From Lacticaseibacillus kribbianus (GTDB lineage Bacteria > Bacillota > Bacilli > Lactobacillales > Lactobacillaceae): DNA of 64,000 nt. Of this stretch, positions 25,308 to 34,861 are shown piece after piece. Location of the stretch: the NCBI RefSeq assembly GCF_020180945.1, contig NZ_JAIPUL010000001.1, positions 434,001-498,000 of the forward strand, read 5' to 3'. The stretch's first letter is position 1. Each line of letters starts with the position of its first letter. The notes beneath the pieces are model-generated. The model worked only from the letters and a program-made list of their open reading frames with translations, was not told the DNA's origin and made no database searches. Position numbers and translations under genes: made by a program.

Positions 25308-26876
25308 ATGAGTTTGAGTAAGAAAGTGACGGTTGCAAGCGTTGCGCTTGCGGCCGGCCTGGCGGTGCTTGGGGGCTGCTCGGCCTCCGGCAACAACGCC
25401 GACAAGAAGGAAAGCGGCACCCCGTCGTACCGCATCGCAACGGTGCGCTGGTCCGATTGGGGGACCAAGTTCCTGAAGGGCTTCGTCGCCAAGTCCGAGA
25501 AGCAGGCGGGCATCAAGGTCAAGTGGGACACATACCTGAACGCTGACTGGGGCGACAAGAAGAGTGTCGTCATGTCCGGTGGCGACCTGCCCGACGCGTT
25601 TTGGGGGGACATCTGCCTGACGGACGCCGAGGTGGCCAAGAACCAAGACAGCTTCATTCCGCTTGAGAAGTACATCGAAAAGGACATGCCGAACCTTCAG
25701 CGGGCCTTCAAGAAGGATCCCAAGCTCAAGGCGATGGTGACCTCCCCGAACGGCCACATCTACAGCCTGCCGAAGAAGTCCCCGATGCGCCCGACGATCA
25801 CCAACCAGCTGTTCATCAACAAGACCTGGCTGGACAAGCTGGGCCTGAAGATGCCGACGACCTACACCGAGTTCATCAAGGTGCTGACGGCCTTCAAGAA
25901 CGACGACCCCAACGGCAACGGCAAGGCCGATGAGATTCCTTACGGTGCCGGCAACGACGACGCGATCCTGAACTTCATCCAGCCCTTCGGCATAACCTCG
26001 CCGAACACCTCGGCTCAAAACATGGTGATGCAGGACGGCAAGCCGGTTTACCAGCCGACCACGACCAACTACAAGAAGGGCATCGCCTGGATGGCCGACG
26101 CCTACAAGAAGGGTCTGATCGATTCCCAGATCTTCACCGAAGACGCCTCTCAGGGCCAGGCCAAGGTTCAGGCCAAGACCCCAATCGTCGGCGTGGCCGC
26201 CGGTTGGACCGCCGATGCCATCTTTGGCGCCAACGCCAAGCAGTACGTCGCCCTGCCACCGCTGAAGGGCCCGGACGGCAAGCGCTACGTCAACTCCGAC
26301 CCGGATCACTGGAACTACTCGCGCAACGAGTTCATGGTCACCACCCACGCCAAGAACGTGGACAAGCTGATGAAGTGGGCCGACAAGTACTACACCAACG
26401 ACGCGACGATTCAGACCTACTACGGCTCCTTTGGCATCGGCACCAAGAAGCTGGCCAACGGCAACGTTCAGGTGCTGACCCCGCCTGAGGGCCAGTCCTC
26501 CGACATTTTCGCCTGGACCAACTCCTTCCGCGACTTCGGCCCGAAGTACTCCGACCCAAGCTTCGACAAGAAAGTCGAGCTGCCGGCAAGCAACGGCGAC
26601 TACGAGAAGCTGCAGCTGGACAAGGCGTACAAGCAGTACGCGCGCCCGGCCTTCCCGAACGTCACCTTCTCGCCTGAAGAGCTGCAGACCACCTCGCAGC
26701 AGTACACCGACATCAGCACGTTCGTGACCCAGCAGTCCTCTAAGTGGGTCACCAAGGGCGGCGTCAACGCCGAGTGGGACGGCTACGTGTCCAAGCTCAA
26801 CCAGATGGGCCTCAAGGACTTCGTGAAGATCCAGCGCACGGCGTACAACCGCTACGAGAAGACGCTGAACAAGTAA
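25308..26876 (+). CDS. Extracellular sugar-binding lipoprotein, LplA type
   Basis: 522 residues. A signal peptide with lipobox LGGC ends near residue 24; the mature protein is a large solute-binding fold (RIATVRWSDWGTKFLKGF, GDLPDAFWGD, DDPNGNGKADEIPYG, a calcium-loop-like stretch). It captures the oligosaccharide outside and hands it to the two permeases. ATG 25308 follows ATAGGAGGAG; the upstream in-frame start lies inside lplC and lacks a site. Given the two GH65 phosphorylases downstream, an alpha-gluco-oligosaccharide is the likely ligand (inference). Confidence 0.88.
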   Translation: MSLSKKVTVASVALAAGLAVLGGCSASGNNADKKESGTPSYRIATVRWSDWGTKFLKGFVAKSEKQAGIKVKWDTYLNADWGDKKSVVMSGGDLPDAFWGDICLTDAEVAKNQDSFIPLEKYIEKDMPNLQRAFKKDPKLKAMVTSPNGHIYSLPKKSPMRPTITNQLFINKTWLDKLGLKMPTTYTEFIKVLTAFKNDDPNGNGKADEIPYGAGNDDAILNFIQPFGITSPNTSAQNMVMQDGKPVYQPTTTNYKKGIAWMADAYKKGLIDSQIFTEDASQGQAKVQAKTPIVGVAAGWTADAIFGANAKQYVALPPLKGPDGKRYVNSDPDHWNYSRNEFMVTTHAKNVDKLMKWADKYYTNDATIQTYYGSFGIGTKKLANGNVQVLTPPEGQSSDIFAWTNSFRDFGPKYSDPSFDKKVELPASNGDYEKLQLDKAYKQYARPAFPNVTFSPEELQTTSQQYTDISTFVTQQSSKWVTKGGVNAEWDGYVSKLNQMGLKDFVKIQRTAYNRYEKTLNK

Positions 26877-26889
26877 AGTAACGCACGCG

Positions 26890-26924
26890 AAAGGCAAGGG
26901 CGATTCGGTTGCCCTTGCCTTTTG
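26890..26924 (+). terminator. Terminator or attenuator inside the sugar cluster
   Basis: AAAGGCAAGGGC/GCCCTTGCCTTT hairpin with TTTT, after the binding-protein gene. It probably lowers expression of the downstream enzymes relative to the transporter. Confidence 0.75.
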
Positions 26925-26976
26925 ATTCGCGGGCACTGGCCCGGCCCACGCTAAGGCGCGGGGGAAAGGAGCGCGG

Positions 26977-27657
26977 ATGAAAACAACTGGTGGCACGCGG
27001 TGGCGGGGGGCTTTGGGCTACAACAGCCCCTTCATGCGCCTGCTTGAAAACATCACGAACCTGCTGCTGTTGAACTTCTGGATGCTGCTCACCAGTTTGC
27101 CGGTGGTGACGCTGGGCGCCGCCATGATGGCCGGCGACCGCACCGCGACCCGCATCCGTGGCGGGCAAAACGCGCTCGTGACGCGCGACTACTTCGCCGC
27201 CTTCCGCGAGGCGCTCAAACAGGGCGTCGCCTGGACCGGCCTGGTTGCGCTTGCAATCGCGTTGTTTTGGCTGGACTTTCGCTACCTGGGCCGAGTCGCC
27301 ATCACGCTGCGGCTGGCCGCCTTCAACCTGTTGGCCATCATGGCGGTGGTCGCGGTGCTCGTGGCCTGCCTGCTGGTCACCTACCTGAGCCACTACGACG
27401 AGTCGCTGCGCCACGCCGCGCGCAACTGCGTGATCATCCTGACGCACCACGTCGGGTGGGTGGCGCTGTTGGCCCTGACGACGCTTTTGCCCCTGATCCT
27501 GCTGGAGGCGGGACCGGTGGGCTGGTGGACGCTTTTGTACTGGTTCAGCTTCCTGGGCCTGGGCGTCGCCGCGTGGGGGCGCAGCGTGATTTTCGCGCAG
27601 CTGGTGCGGCGGTTCGCCCCGGCCGCAACGAACAAAGGAGAAACGCATGACAGATGA
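26977..27657 (+). CDS. YesL-like DUF624 membrane protein
   Basis: 226 residues with five or six membrane segments. NITNLLLLNFWMLLTSLPVVTLGAA and a Thr/Ala turn followed by RDYFAAFREALKQ are the marks of DUF624 (YesL). Members sit beside YesMN two-component systems and LplABC-type transporters; their biochemical role is unknown, perhaps as an accessory of the transporter or sensor. ATG follows GAAAGGAGC; the end overlaps the GH65 gene start by 11 bases. Confidence 0.82.
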   Translation: MKTTGGTRWRGALGYNSPFMRLLENITNLLLLNFWMLLTSLPVVTLGAAMMAGDRTATRIRGGQNALVTRDYFAAFREALKQGVAWTGLVALAIALFWLDFRYLGRVAITLRLAAFNLLAIMAVVAVLVACLLVTYLSHYDESLRHAARNCVIILTHHVGWVALLALTTLLPLILLEAGPVGWWTLLYWFSFLGLGVAAWGRSVIFAQLVRRFAPAATNKGETHDR

Positions 27658-29827
27658 GAATTGGCATGTTGGGGCCACGGGCTTTGATCCGGAGACCATC
27701 AGCGAAACCGGCAACCGCTACCTGATCGGCAACGGCTACATGGGCTACCGCGGGACGCTCGGCGAGTACACGGCGGCTCAGCAGGTGGCGCTCAACCTGG
27801 CCGGGGTGTACGACCAGCACGGCACGGCCTGGCGCGAGCCGGTCAACGCGCCCAACCCGCTGTACATCACGCTGACGGCAGGCAAAACGCCGCTGTCGGT
27901 GCTTGAGACGACACCCGTCAGCCACCAAGTGGGGCTTGACCTGCGCCGCGCCGTGTTTGCGCGCACCACAAGCTTTGCGGTGGACGCCGGCACGGTGACG
28001 GTCACCGCCTCGCGGTTCGTCAGCGGCGCCGACCGGACGCTGGGCGCGGCGCGCTACACCGTGTCCAGCACGGTCGCGACCCCGGTGACGTTGACCTGCG
28101 GCATCGACGAGCAGGTCTGGGACATCAACGGCCCGCACCTGGTCGACACCACGCACTACGCCATCACGGGCGGCCTGGTGGTCACCGCGGTCACCGGCGA
28201 GCTCGAACGCCAGGTGGCGGTGTGGCAGCGCCAGTTTCTAAGCGGCAGTGATGCGGCCGGCACGCTTCAGACCACGGCGCACGGGCTGCAGATGAGCTAC
28301 CCGCTGGCCCTGACCCCGGGCGTGCCGGTCACGCTGACCGTGCTGTTCGGCGTCGGCGTCGACGACGACCGCGCCGCGATGGTGCGCACGCTGTCTTCGG
28401 CCACGGTCGCAAGCTACGACGCCTGGCTGGCCGCGCACGTCGCCGCCTGGACCAAGTACTGGGCCGCCTCCGACGTGCGGCTCGACGGGCCGGACGCTGA
28501 TCAGCTGGCCCTGCGCTACAGCATCTACCAGCTGCTGGCGGTGGCACCGCACGACGCGGTGGCGCAGTCGATCCCCGCGCGCGGGCTGTCTGGCCAGACC
28601 TACAAGGGTGCGGTGTTTTGGGACACGGAGATGTTCATGCTGCCGTTTTTCGCCGCCACGGACGCCGCAACCGCCCGCAGCCTGGTCAACTACCGCATTC
28701 AGGGGTTGGCCGGCGCGAAGGCGAAGGCCGCGGCGTACGGCTTCCGGGGCGCGTTTTACGCCTGGGAGAGCCAGGAGCACGGGCTCGACGCGTGCTCGGA
28801 CTACAACGTGACGGACGTGTTCACCAAGCGCCCGATGCGCACTTACTTCAAAGACAAGCAGGTGCACATCTCCGGCGCCGTCGCCCTGGCCATCTGGCGC
28901 ACCGCGCAGTGGCTGGCCGACGACACGCTGCTGACTGAAGGCGGCGCGGCGGTGATCCTCGCGTGTGCCGAGTTCTACCTGGACTACGCGCGCCAGGGGC
29001 TGCTCAGGCCGAGCGTCAGCATCCCCGACGTGATTGGCCCCGACGAGTACCACGAGCGCGTGACCGACAACGCCTACACCAACAAGGTGGTCGCCGCGAC
29101 CTGGCAGTGCGCGCTGGATGTCTTGGCCCACCTTGACGCGCCGCAGCGCGAAGCGGCGTTGGCCGCGGTGGGCGGCGAGGACTTCGTCGCGCTGGTCCAC
29201 ACTGCGCTGGCGCACCTGCGCCGGCCGGTGGAGCAAGACGGGGTGCTCGAGCAGTTCGCCGGCTACTTCAAGCTGGAGGACTGCAGCGTGGCCGACGTGC
29301 GCTCGCGCCTGCTGGATCCGCGCGAGTACTGGGGCGGCGCGTACGGCGTGGCCGCCCAGACGCAGGTGCTTAAGCAGGCCGACGTGGTGATGATGCTCGA
29401 GGAGTTCCCGCAGGACTACAGCCTAGCGACCCACCGCGCCAACTACGACTACTACGAGCCGCGCACCGAGCACGGGTCGTCACTGTCCTGGAGCATGTAC
29501 GCCATCGAGGCCGCGCGCCTCGGCAAGGGGGACGCGGCGCTTGAATTCTTTCGCAAGACGGCCACGGTCGACTTGACCGGGCAGTCCAAGCAGTGGGCCG
29601 GCGACATCTACATCGGCGGCACGCACCCGGCCGCCAACGCCGGCGCGTGGCTGGTGGCGCTGCGCGGCTTCGCCGGCATGACCACGACCGCCAACCGGCT
29701 GGCCTTTGCGCCGCACCTGCCGGCCGATTGGAACGCGATGGCCTTTGAGGTCGCGTATCGCAACAAGCGCTTCGCCGTGCGGGTGACGCACGACGGGGCG
29801 ACGGTTCAAGAATTGGAGGAAGCGTAA
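27647..29827 (+). CDS. GH65 alpha-glucoside phosphorylase (kojibiose/nigerose/maltose phosphorylase type)
   Basis: 726 residues, near the family norm of 750. An N-terminal beta-sandwich (GNRYLIGNGYMGYRGTLGEY) is followed by the (alpha/alpha)6 barrel. FWDTEMFMLPF is a substrate segment, and IGPDEYHERVTDNAYTN (about residues 463-480) carries the catalytic acid. These enzymes split an alpha-glucosyl bond with phosphate in the cytoplasm, inverting to beta-glucose 1-phosphate. The beta-phosphoglucomutase two genes on completes the route. The linkage (alpha-1,2, 1,3 or 1,4) cannot be fixed by eye. AAAGGAG precedes the ATG, which overlaps yesL. Confidence 0.87.
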   Translation: MTDENWHVGATGFDPETISETGNRYLIGNGYMGYRGTLGEYTAAQQVALNLAGVYDQHGTAWREPVNAPNPLYITLTAGKTPLSVLETTPVSHQVGLDLRRAVFARTTSFAVDAGTVTVTASRFVSGADRTLGAARYTVSSTVATPVTLTCGIDEQVWDINGPHLVDTTHYAITGGLVVTAVTGELERQVAVWQRQFLSGSDAAGTLQTTAHGLQMSYPLALTPGVPVTLTVLFGVGVDDDRAAMVRTLSSATVASYDAWLAAHVAAWTKYWAASDVRLDGPDADQLALRYSIYQLLAVAPHDAVAQSIPARGLSGQTYKGAVFWDTEMFMLPFFAATDAATARSLVNYRIQGLAGAKAKAAAYGFRGAFYAWESQEHGLDACSDYNVTDVFTKRPMRTYFKDKQVHISGAVALAIWRTAQWLADDTLLTEGGAAVILACAEFYLDYARQGLLRPSVSIPDVIGPDEYHERVTDNAYTNKVVAATWQCALDVLAHLDAPQREAALAAVGGEDFVALVHTALAHLRRPVEQDGVLEQFAGYFKLEDCSVADVRSRLLDPREYWGGAYGVAAQTQVLKQADVVMMLEEFPQDYSLATHRANYDYYEPRTEHGSSLSWSMYAIEAARLGKGDAALEFFRKTATVDLTGQSKQWAGDIYIGGTHPAANAGAWLVALRGFAGMTTTANRLAFAPHLPADWNAMAFEVAYRNKRFAVRVTHDGATVQELEEA

Positions 29828-32145
29828 TGGGAAAACAAGCAGATCAGTATTTCAACGTCGCACCGTGGACCGTGAGCGAAACCGGCTTCGATCCGGAACA
29901 CGGCCGGGTGGCGGAGTCCATTTTCGCCGTGGCCAACGAGTACGCCGGCGTGCGCGGCTACTTCGAGGAGGGCTACTCCGGTGACCGCCTCCAGGGCAGC
30001 TACTTCAACGGCGTGTATGTGCACTCGCCGGAGGACACCACGGTGCAGTACGCCGGCATCCAAAAGCGCAGCCACTTCATGGTCAACGCCGTGGACTGGC
30101 TGGCCGTGGTCCTGCGCCTCGACGGCGAGAAGCTGGATCTCAACCACAGCCAGTACCGCGACTTCAGCCGCACGCTGGACCTCAAGTCCGGCGTGCTGAC
30201 GCGGCAGTTCACCTGGGTGCTGGCAGATGGGCGTGAGCTTGCCCTTCGCTTCGAGCGCTTCTTGTCGATGGTGACGGCAAGCCAGGGCTTTCAGCGCATC
30301 ACGGCCACGGCGCTGAACTTCGAAGGCGACCTGGACTTCTCCGCCCTGGTTGACTTCGACACGCGCCACGGGGATGGGTCGACCAGCTACTGGGAGGACG
30401 TGCGCGACTTCAGCGACGGGCTGAGCTTCGGCATCCTCGGCCAGACCAAGGGCACGTCCAAGCGCGTCTTCTCGCTCGCCGCTTTGACCGTTGACCCGGC
30501 GGCCGTGGCGGCGAACACCGAGCTGCGGGGCACCCGCCAGGTCGGGCGCACGCTTCGACTGCACCTGGAAGCGGGCCGGCCGCTGACCGTGGTCAAGCGG
30601 GTGACCAACTTGGTGCAAAAGGCGCCGGCGGCCTCTAACCACGCGGTGTGGACCGCGGGCCAGGAAGCACTTGCCGCCCAGCCGGACTACGACACGGCGC
30701 TTGCCGCCCAGCGCGCGTACTGGGACGCGTTTTGGACCAACCACGACATCCAGATTGACGGCGACGACGCGGATCAGCAGGGCATCCGCTACTGCCTGTT
30801 TCAGATGGCGCAGACCTACCACGGCGAGGATGCGACCAACAACATCGGCGCCAAGGGCCTGACCGGTGAGGCGTACGGCGGGCTGGCCTTTTGGGACACC
30901 GAGACGATGTGCCTGCCGTTTTACCTGTTCACCGACCTCAAGGCGGCCAAAAACCTGGTCGAGTACCGCTACTCGACGCTCGAGGCGGCCAAGCGGCGCG
31001 CCAAGATGGTGGACTGCTTGGGTGCGAGCTACCCGATCTCGACCATCAACGGCGACGAGGCGACCTGCCTGTGGCAGCACGCCAACACGCAGCTGCAGCC
31101 GAGCACCGCGGTGGCCTACGCCGTCTTCCACTACGCGCGCATCAGCGGCGACGCCGCCTTCCTCTACGGGCATGGCGCGCAGATGCTGACGGAAATCTCG
31201 CGCTTTTTGTACTCGCGCGGCGACTGGAACCGCAAGCACGAGTTCAGCTTCTACGGCGTGATGGGCCCCGATGAGTTCCAGGTGATGGTGAACCACGACG
31301 CCTACACCAACTACATGGGGCAAAAAACCTTCGCCTACACGCTCGCCGTTCTGGCCGAGATGAAGGCCAGGGACGCCAAGGCCTACGCCGCGCTGGTTGC
31401 GGCGACCGGGGTGACGGACGCGGAGCTTGCCAATTGGCAGGACGCCGCCGACCACATGGTCTTTCTCGGCGACAACAACGGGCTGATCGAGCAGCAGGCG
31501 GGCTTTTTCGACCTGCCGCACGTCGACGTGGCCAAGATTCCGGTGACGGACTTCCCGCTGTACGACCACTGGTCCTACGACCGGCTGTTCCGCAACGACA
31601 TGATCAAGCAGCCCGACGTTTTGATGTTTCAGTTCCTGTACAGCCAGGACTTCTCGCTGCGCTCCAAGCGGCTGAACTACGACTACTACACGCCGCGCAC
31701 CATCCACGAGTCCTCGCTGTCGCCGTCGATTCACTCGATTGCGGCCCAGGAGCTGCACCGCGACGCGGGCGCGTACCGCTTCTTCGGCTTCGCCACGCGC
31801 ATGGACCTGGACAACTACAACCGCAACACCCGAGACGGCCTGCACACCACGTCGATCGCGGCGGCCTGGCTGAACATCGTGTACGGCTTCGGCGGCCTGC
31901 GCAGCGATGGGCCCGAGCTGATCTTGAACCCGGGGCTGCCCGCCAAGTGGCGCGGCTACCGCTTCGGCCTGAGCTACCGCGGCGCCACGATTCACGTCGC
32001 CGTGGCGGCCAAGCAGGTGACCCTGACGGCCAGCGCCCCGGTCGCCCTCAAGGTGTACGGCAAGCAGGTTGACCTGACCACCGCGCCGCTGACGCTGGAC
32101 GTCCCGGCAATTTGGCAAACCAAGCAGGAGGCATCACATGATTAA
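29827..32145 (+). CDS. Second GH65 family phosphorylase, distinct subtype
   Basis: 772 residues; clearly GH65 but only distantly like its neighbour, so not a recent copy. The N-terminus reads VAESIFAVANEYAGVRGYFEEGY. The barrel has FWDTETMCLPFYLF and the catalytic segment GPDEFQVMVNHDAYTNYMGQK (near residues 479-499), where EFQVMVNH replaces the more common EYHERVTDN. This variant active site suggests another linkage or acceptor, such as nigerose, an alpha-1,3-oligoglucan or glucosyl-glycerol. The ATG overlaps the previous stop (TAATG). Together the two enzymes could handle mixed-linkage oligomers. Confidence 0.85.
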   Translation: MGKQADQYFNVAPWTVSETGFDPEHGRVAESIFAVANEYAGVRGYFEEGYSGDRLQGSYFNGVYVHSPEDTTVQYAGIQKRSHFMVNAVDWLAVVLRLDGEKLDLNHSQYRDFSRTLDLKSGVLTRQFTWVLADGRELALRFERFLSMVTASQGFQRITATALNFEGDLDFSALVDFDTRHGDGSTSYWEDVRDFSDGLSFGILGQTKGTSKRVFSLAALTVDPAAVAANTELRGTRQVGRTLRLHLEAGRPLTVVKRVTNLVQKAPAASNHAVWTAGQEALAAQPDYDTALAAQRAYWDAFWTNHDIQIDGDDADQQGIRYCLFQMAQTYHGEDATNNIGAKGLTGEAYGGLAFWDTETMCLPFYLFTDLKAAKNLVEYRYSTLEAAKRRAKMVDCLGASYPISTINGDEATCLWQHANTQLQPSTAVAYAVFHYARISGDAAFLYGHGAQMLTEISRFLYSRGDWNRKHEFSFYGVMGPDEFQVMVNHDAYTNYMGQKTFAYTLAVLAEMKARDAKAYAALVAATGVTDAELANWQDAADHMVFLGDNNGLIEQQAGFFDLPHVDVAKIPVTDFPLYDHWSYDRLFRNDMIKQPDVLMFQFLYSQDFSLRSKRLNYDYYTPRTIHESSLSPSIHSIAAQELHRDAGAYRFFGFATRMDLDNYNRNTRDGLHTTSIAAAWLNIVYGFGGLRSDGPELILNPGLPAKWRGYRFGLSYRGATIHVAVAAKQVTLTASAPVALKVYGKQVDLTTAPLTLDVPAIWQTKQEASHD

Positions 32146-32797
32146 AGGATTTGTTTTTGACCTGGACGGCGTCATCACCGACACCGCCCGCTACCACTAC
32201 CAGGCCTGGGCCCAAGTGGCCGAGGAGATGCTGGGCATCACCATCGACCCCAGCGTCAACGAGGGCCTCAAGGGCGTCTCGCGCATGGACTCGCTGGAGG
32301 TGATTCTGAAGTTCGGTCACCAGGAGGACCGCTACTCCCAGGAGGAGAAGGTGCGCATCGCGACGGCCAAAAACGACCGCTACGTCGCGCTGATCAGCCA
32401 CATGACCCCCGACGACATTCTGCCGGGGATGAAGCGGTTTTTGAACGCCATCAAGGCCGCCGGCTACGGCATCGCCCTGGCCTCGGCCTCGCGCAATGCG
32501 CCGCGGATCCTGGCCGGGCTGTCGTTGAGCGACTACTTCGACGCCGTGGTGGACCCGGCCACGCTGACGCACGGTAAGCCGGATCCCGAGATTTTCACCC
32601 GGGGCGCCGAGCTTTTGGGTATCGCCCCGGCGGAGGCCGTCGGGCTGGAGGACGCGGTGGCCGGCATCGCGGCGATCAAGGCGGCCGGCGAGTTCGCCGT
32701 CGGCATCGGCGACGCGAAGCTGTTGAGCCAGGCGGACCTCGTGTTCGCCAACACCGCGGAGGTTAACCTCGCGGCGATCGAGCAGGCCGCGCGCTAA
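32138..32797 (+). CDS. pgmB: Beta-phosphoglucomutase
   Basis: 219 residues of the HAD superfamily. DLDGVITDTARYH at the N-terminus gives the nucleophile and acid (D9 and D11), with the cap helix region typical of PgmB (FKGVSRMDSLEVIL-like), Thr/Ser in ASASRNA and Lys/Asp in HGKPDPEIF...GLEDAVAGI. It turns beta-glucose 1-phosphate from the GH65 enzymes into glucose 6-phosphate. It overlaps the GH65 end by eight bases behind CAGGAGG and closes the operon before a strong terminator. Confidence 0.92.
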   Translation: MIKGFVFDLDGVITDTARYHYQAWAQVAEEMLGITIDPSVNEGLKGVSRMDSLEVILKFGHQEDRYSQEEKVRIATAKNDRYVALISHMTPDDILPGMKRFLNAIKAAGYGIALASASRNAPRILAGLSLSDYFDAVVDPATLTHGKPDPEIFTRGAELLGIAPAEAVGLEDAVAGIAAIKAAGEFAVGIGDAKLLSQADLVFANTAEVNLAAIEQAAR

Positions 32798-32807
32798 TCG
32801 CGTGACG

Positions 32808-32843
32808 AAATAGGCCCTTCCCGATTTGGGAAGGGCCTATTTG
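32808..32843. terminator. Bidirectional terminator
   Basis: Perfect 15-bp arms AAATAGGCCCTTCCC and complement (32808-32822 with 32828-32842) between the convergent pgmB and MATE genes. Confidence 0.85.
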
Positions 32844-32846
32844 CGC

Positions 32847-34184
32847 TCAGCGCGCGTCCTCTGCGAACAGCTGGTGTCTGTGCCGCAGGAAGAGCCAAAG
32901 GGCGATCGCGGCCGACAGAATGTCGGCCACCGGCTGCGCCCACAGCACGCCCAGGTAGCCGGCCAGCTGGTGCAGCACCACGATGGCGGGGAAGAAGACC
33001 ACGCCCTGGCGCGCGACGGCCAGCGTGAACGCCGCCGGGGCCGCACCGATGGTCTGAAACAGGGTGGTCATCACCAGCACGATGCCGACCGCCGGGGTGG
33101 ACAAAAGCAGCAGCCGCAGCATCAGCGCCCCGGCCTGCACCACCGCGGCCTGTGGCATGAACAGCGCGATCAGGTGCGGCGCAACGGCGGCCAACAGCGC
33201 GGCCAGAATCACCGCGTAGCCGACCAGCACCAGCAGGTCAAAGTCGATCAGCTTGCGCAGGCGCCGGTGGTTTTTCGCCCCGTAGTTGTAGCCCAGAAGC
33301 GGCTGGGCCCCGAAGGCGAAGCCGACCATCACCAGCATCACCACCATGTAGATCTTCAGCGTGATGCCAAGCGCCGCCATCTGCGTGGTGCCGTACGCGA
33401 CCACGTGGCGGTTGAGCACCGCGGTGCCGAACGCCTGCATCAGGTTGGTGATGGCGGCGGGGATGCCGATGGCGATCACCGCGCCCACCGTTTTAACCGG
33501 CAGGCGCCAGAGCCGCGGGTCAACGGTGATGGCGACGCAGCGGTGGGCGGTCAGGGTCAGCAGCAGCGCGTCGGTGATGCCGTAGCCGATCACCGTCGCC
33601 AGCGCCGCGCCGGCCGCGCCGAGGTGCAGCACGAGGATGAACAGCGGGTCCAGCACGATGGTGATCAGCGTGCCGACGACGGTGCCGACCATCGACGCGG
33701 TGGCCTGCCCCTCGGTGCGCATCAGGTTGCCCGGCACCAGCGAGACGATGATGATCGGCGCGCCGATCGCCATGATGCGGTAGAACGCAGCGGCCGGGGC
33801 ATAGGTGGCCGGCGTCGCGCCCAAAAGCGCCAGCGACGGACGCTCAAACACGAGCAAAAGCGCGGCGCAGACCACGCCGCACACCGCCGCGGCGACGAGG
33901 CAAAAGCTCGAGACGCGGCGGGTGGTCACGCGGTCGCTGGCCCCGAGCAGCCGCGAGATCACGGAGCTGCCGCCGAGGCCGAAGATGTCGCCGAGCGCCA
34001 GCAGAAAGGAGAACAGCGGCGTGCACAGCGCGACGCCCGACACCAAGGCGGCGCTGTGGGTCTGGGCGATGAAGTAGGTGTCCGCCAGGTTGTAGATCAT
34101 GCTGGCGACCATGCCCGCCACCACCGGCAGGGCCAGGGTGAAGTAGGCCTTGGGGATGGGCGTGCGTTCGAATAATTCTTCCAT
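32847..34184 (-). CDS. MATE family efflux transporter
   Basis: 445 residues, about twelve membrane segments in two repeats. The start (PIPKAYFTLALPVVAGMVASMIYNLADTYFIAQ) and the GLGGSSVISRLLGASD loop are hallmarks of MATE pumps, which export drugs or metabolites with Na+ or H+. ATG 34184 follows CCAGGAGG. The longer frame to 34880 is an antisense overlap of the next gene and is not real. Transcribed away from the recombinase-like gene, which might regulate it. Confidence 0.87.
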   Translation of the reverse strand: MEELFERTPIPKAYFTLALPVVAGMVASMIYNLADTYFIAQTHSAALVSGVALCTPLFSFLLALGDIFGLGGSSVISRLLGASDRVTTRRVSSFCLVAAAVCGVVCAALLLVFERPSLALLGATPATYAPAAAFYRIMAIGAPIIIVSLVPGNLMRTEGQATASMVGTVVGTLITIVLDPLFILVLHLGAAGAALATVIGYGITDALLLTLTAHRCVAITVDPRLWRLPVKTVGAVIAIGIPAAITNLMQAFGTAVLNRHVVAYGTTQMAALGITLKIYMVVMLVMVGFAFGAQPLLGYNYGAKNHRRLRKLIDFDLLVLVGYAVILAALLAAVAPHLIALFMPQAAVVQAGALMLRLLLLSTPAVGIVLVMTTLFQTIGAAPAAFTLAVARQGVVFFPAIVVLHQLAGYLGVLWAQPVADILSAAIALWLFLRHRHQLFAEDAR

Positions 34185-34307
34185 TATAAAAACCTCCTGG
34201 CCCAAAACGGCCACGAGGTTCAGTATAGATTTTTGCCGCGGGGCTTGCGAAGCGCGCCCAACAGCTTGTATCATAAAGGCATATTTTTGAGACAAGGAGG
34301 TGGCGCG

Positions 34308-34844
34308 ATGCGCTACGGCTACTGGTGGGGACCCGAGGAGACGGCACCTGAGGCCTTGCGGGGCGTCTTGCCGGCGCGGCGCTTCCACGACACCGACCAG
34401 TTTCGCCGCCAGTTCTCGGCGCTGCGGGTGGCGCTTGCGCCCGGCGACGAGCTGACGGTGGCGGACCTTTCGGCGCTTGGACCGTCGTTGGTCGGCGCCC
34501 TGAACGTGTTGGTGGCGCTGCTCGACGGTGGCGTCAGCGTCACGGTGGCGGCCACCGGGCGGTTTGCGGTCGATCGCCGGGGTAAGCGACCCACAGCGAC
34601 GGTGCGACTCCTGGCGGTGCTGCAAAGCGTGGCGGCCGCGCAGGCGCGGATGCTGGCCACCGAGGTGCGGCTGGCCCCGGAACCCGCGCGGCGCGGCCGG
34701 CCGCCTACGTTCGGCCCGGGGCAGCGGCTGGCGGTGCTCGACTACGCGACCACCCACACCCAGCAGGCGACCGCCGCGCATTTTGGCACCTCCCGCGCGA
34801 CGGTGACGCGCATCATCGCCGCGCACGCCAAGCGGTTTCGCTGA
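34308..34844 (+). CDS. Serine-recombinase-like protein without catalytic residues
   Basis: 178 residues laid out like a resolvase: a resolvase-type alpha/beta domain (LAPGDELTVADLSALGPSLVGALNVLVALLDGG) and a C-terminal GRPP stretch with helix-turn-helix (QQATAAHFGTSRATVTRII). The N-terminus reads MRYGYWWGPEE where active resolvases have GYARVST with the nucleophile Ser. The LDRLGRS active-site arginines are replaced by LSALGPS. It should therefore bind DNA but not cut it, perhaps as a regulator. AAGGAGG precedes the ATG. Divergent from the MATE pump; no mobile element around it. Confidence 0.6.
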   Translation: MRYGYWWGPEETAPEALRGVLPARRFHDTDQFRRQFSALRVALAPGDELTVADLSALGPSLVGALNVLVALLDGGVSVTVAATGRFAVDRRGKRPTATVRLLAVLQSVAAAQARMLATEVRLAPEPARRGRPPTFGPGQRLAVLDYATTHTQQATAAHFGTSRATVTRIIAAHAKRFR

Positions 34845-34861
34845 GCCGGGTGTGGGAGCGC

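Noticed and set aside
29806-32118. 770-codon minus-strand frame opposite the second GH65 gene
   Set aside because: High GC removes stops from the antisense frame; the plus strand carries the full GH65 motifs.
34308-34844. Active site-specific recombinase or mobile element
   Set aside because: Catalytic Ser and Arg residues are absent and no inverted repeats or transposon genes flank it.
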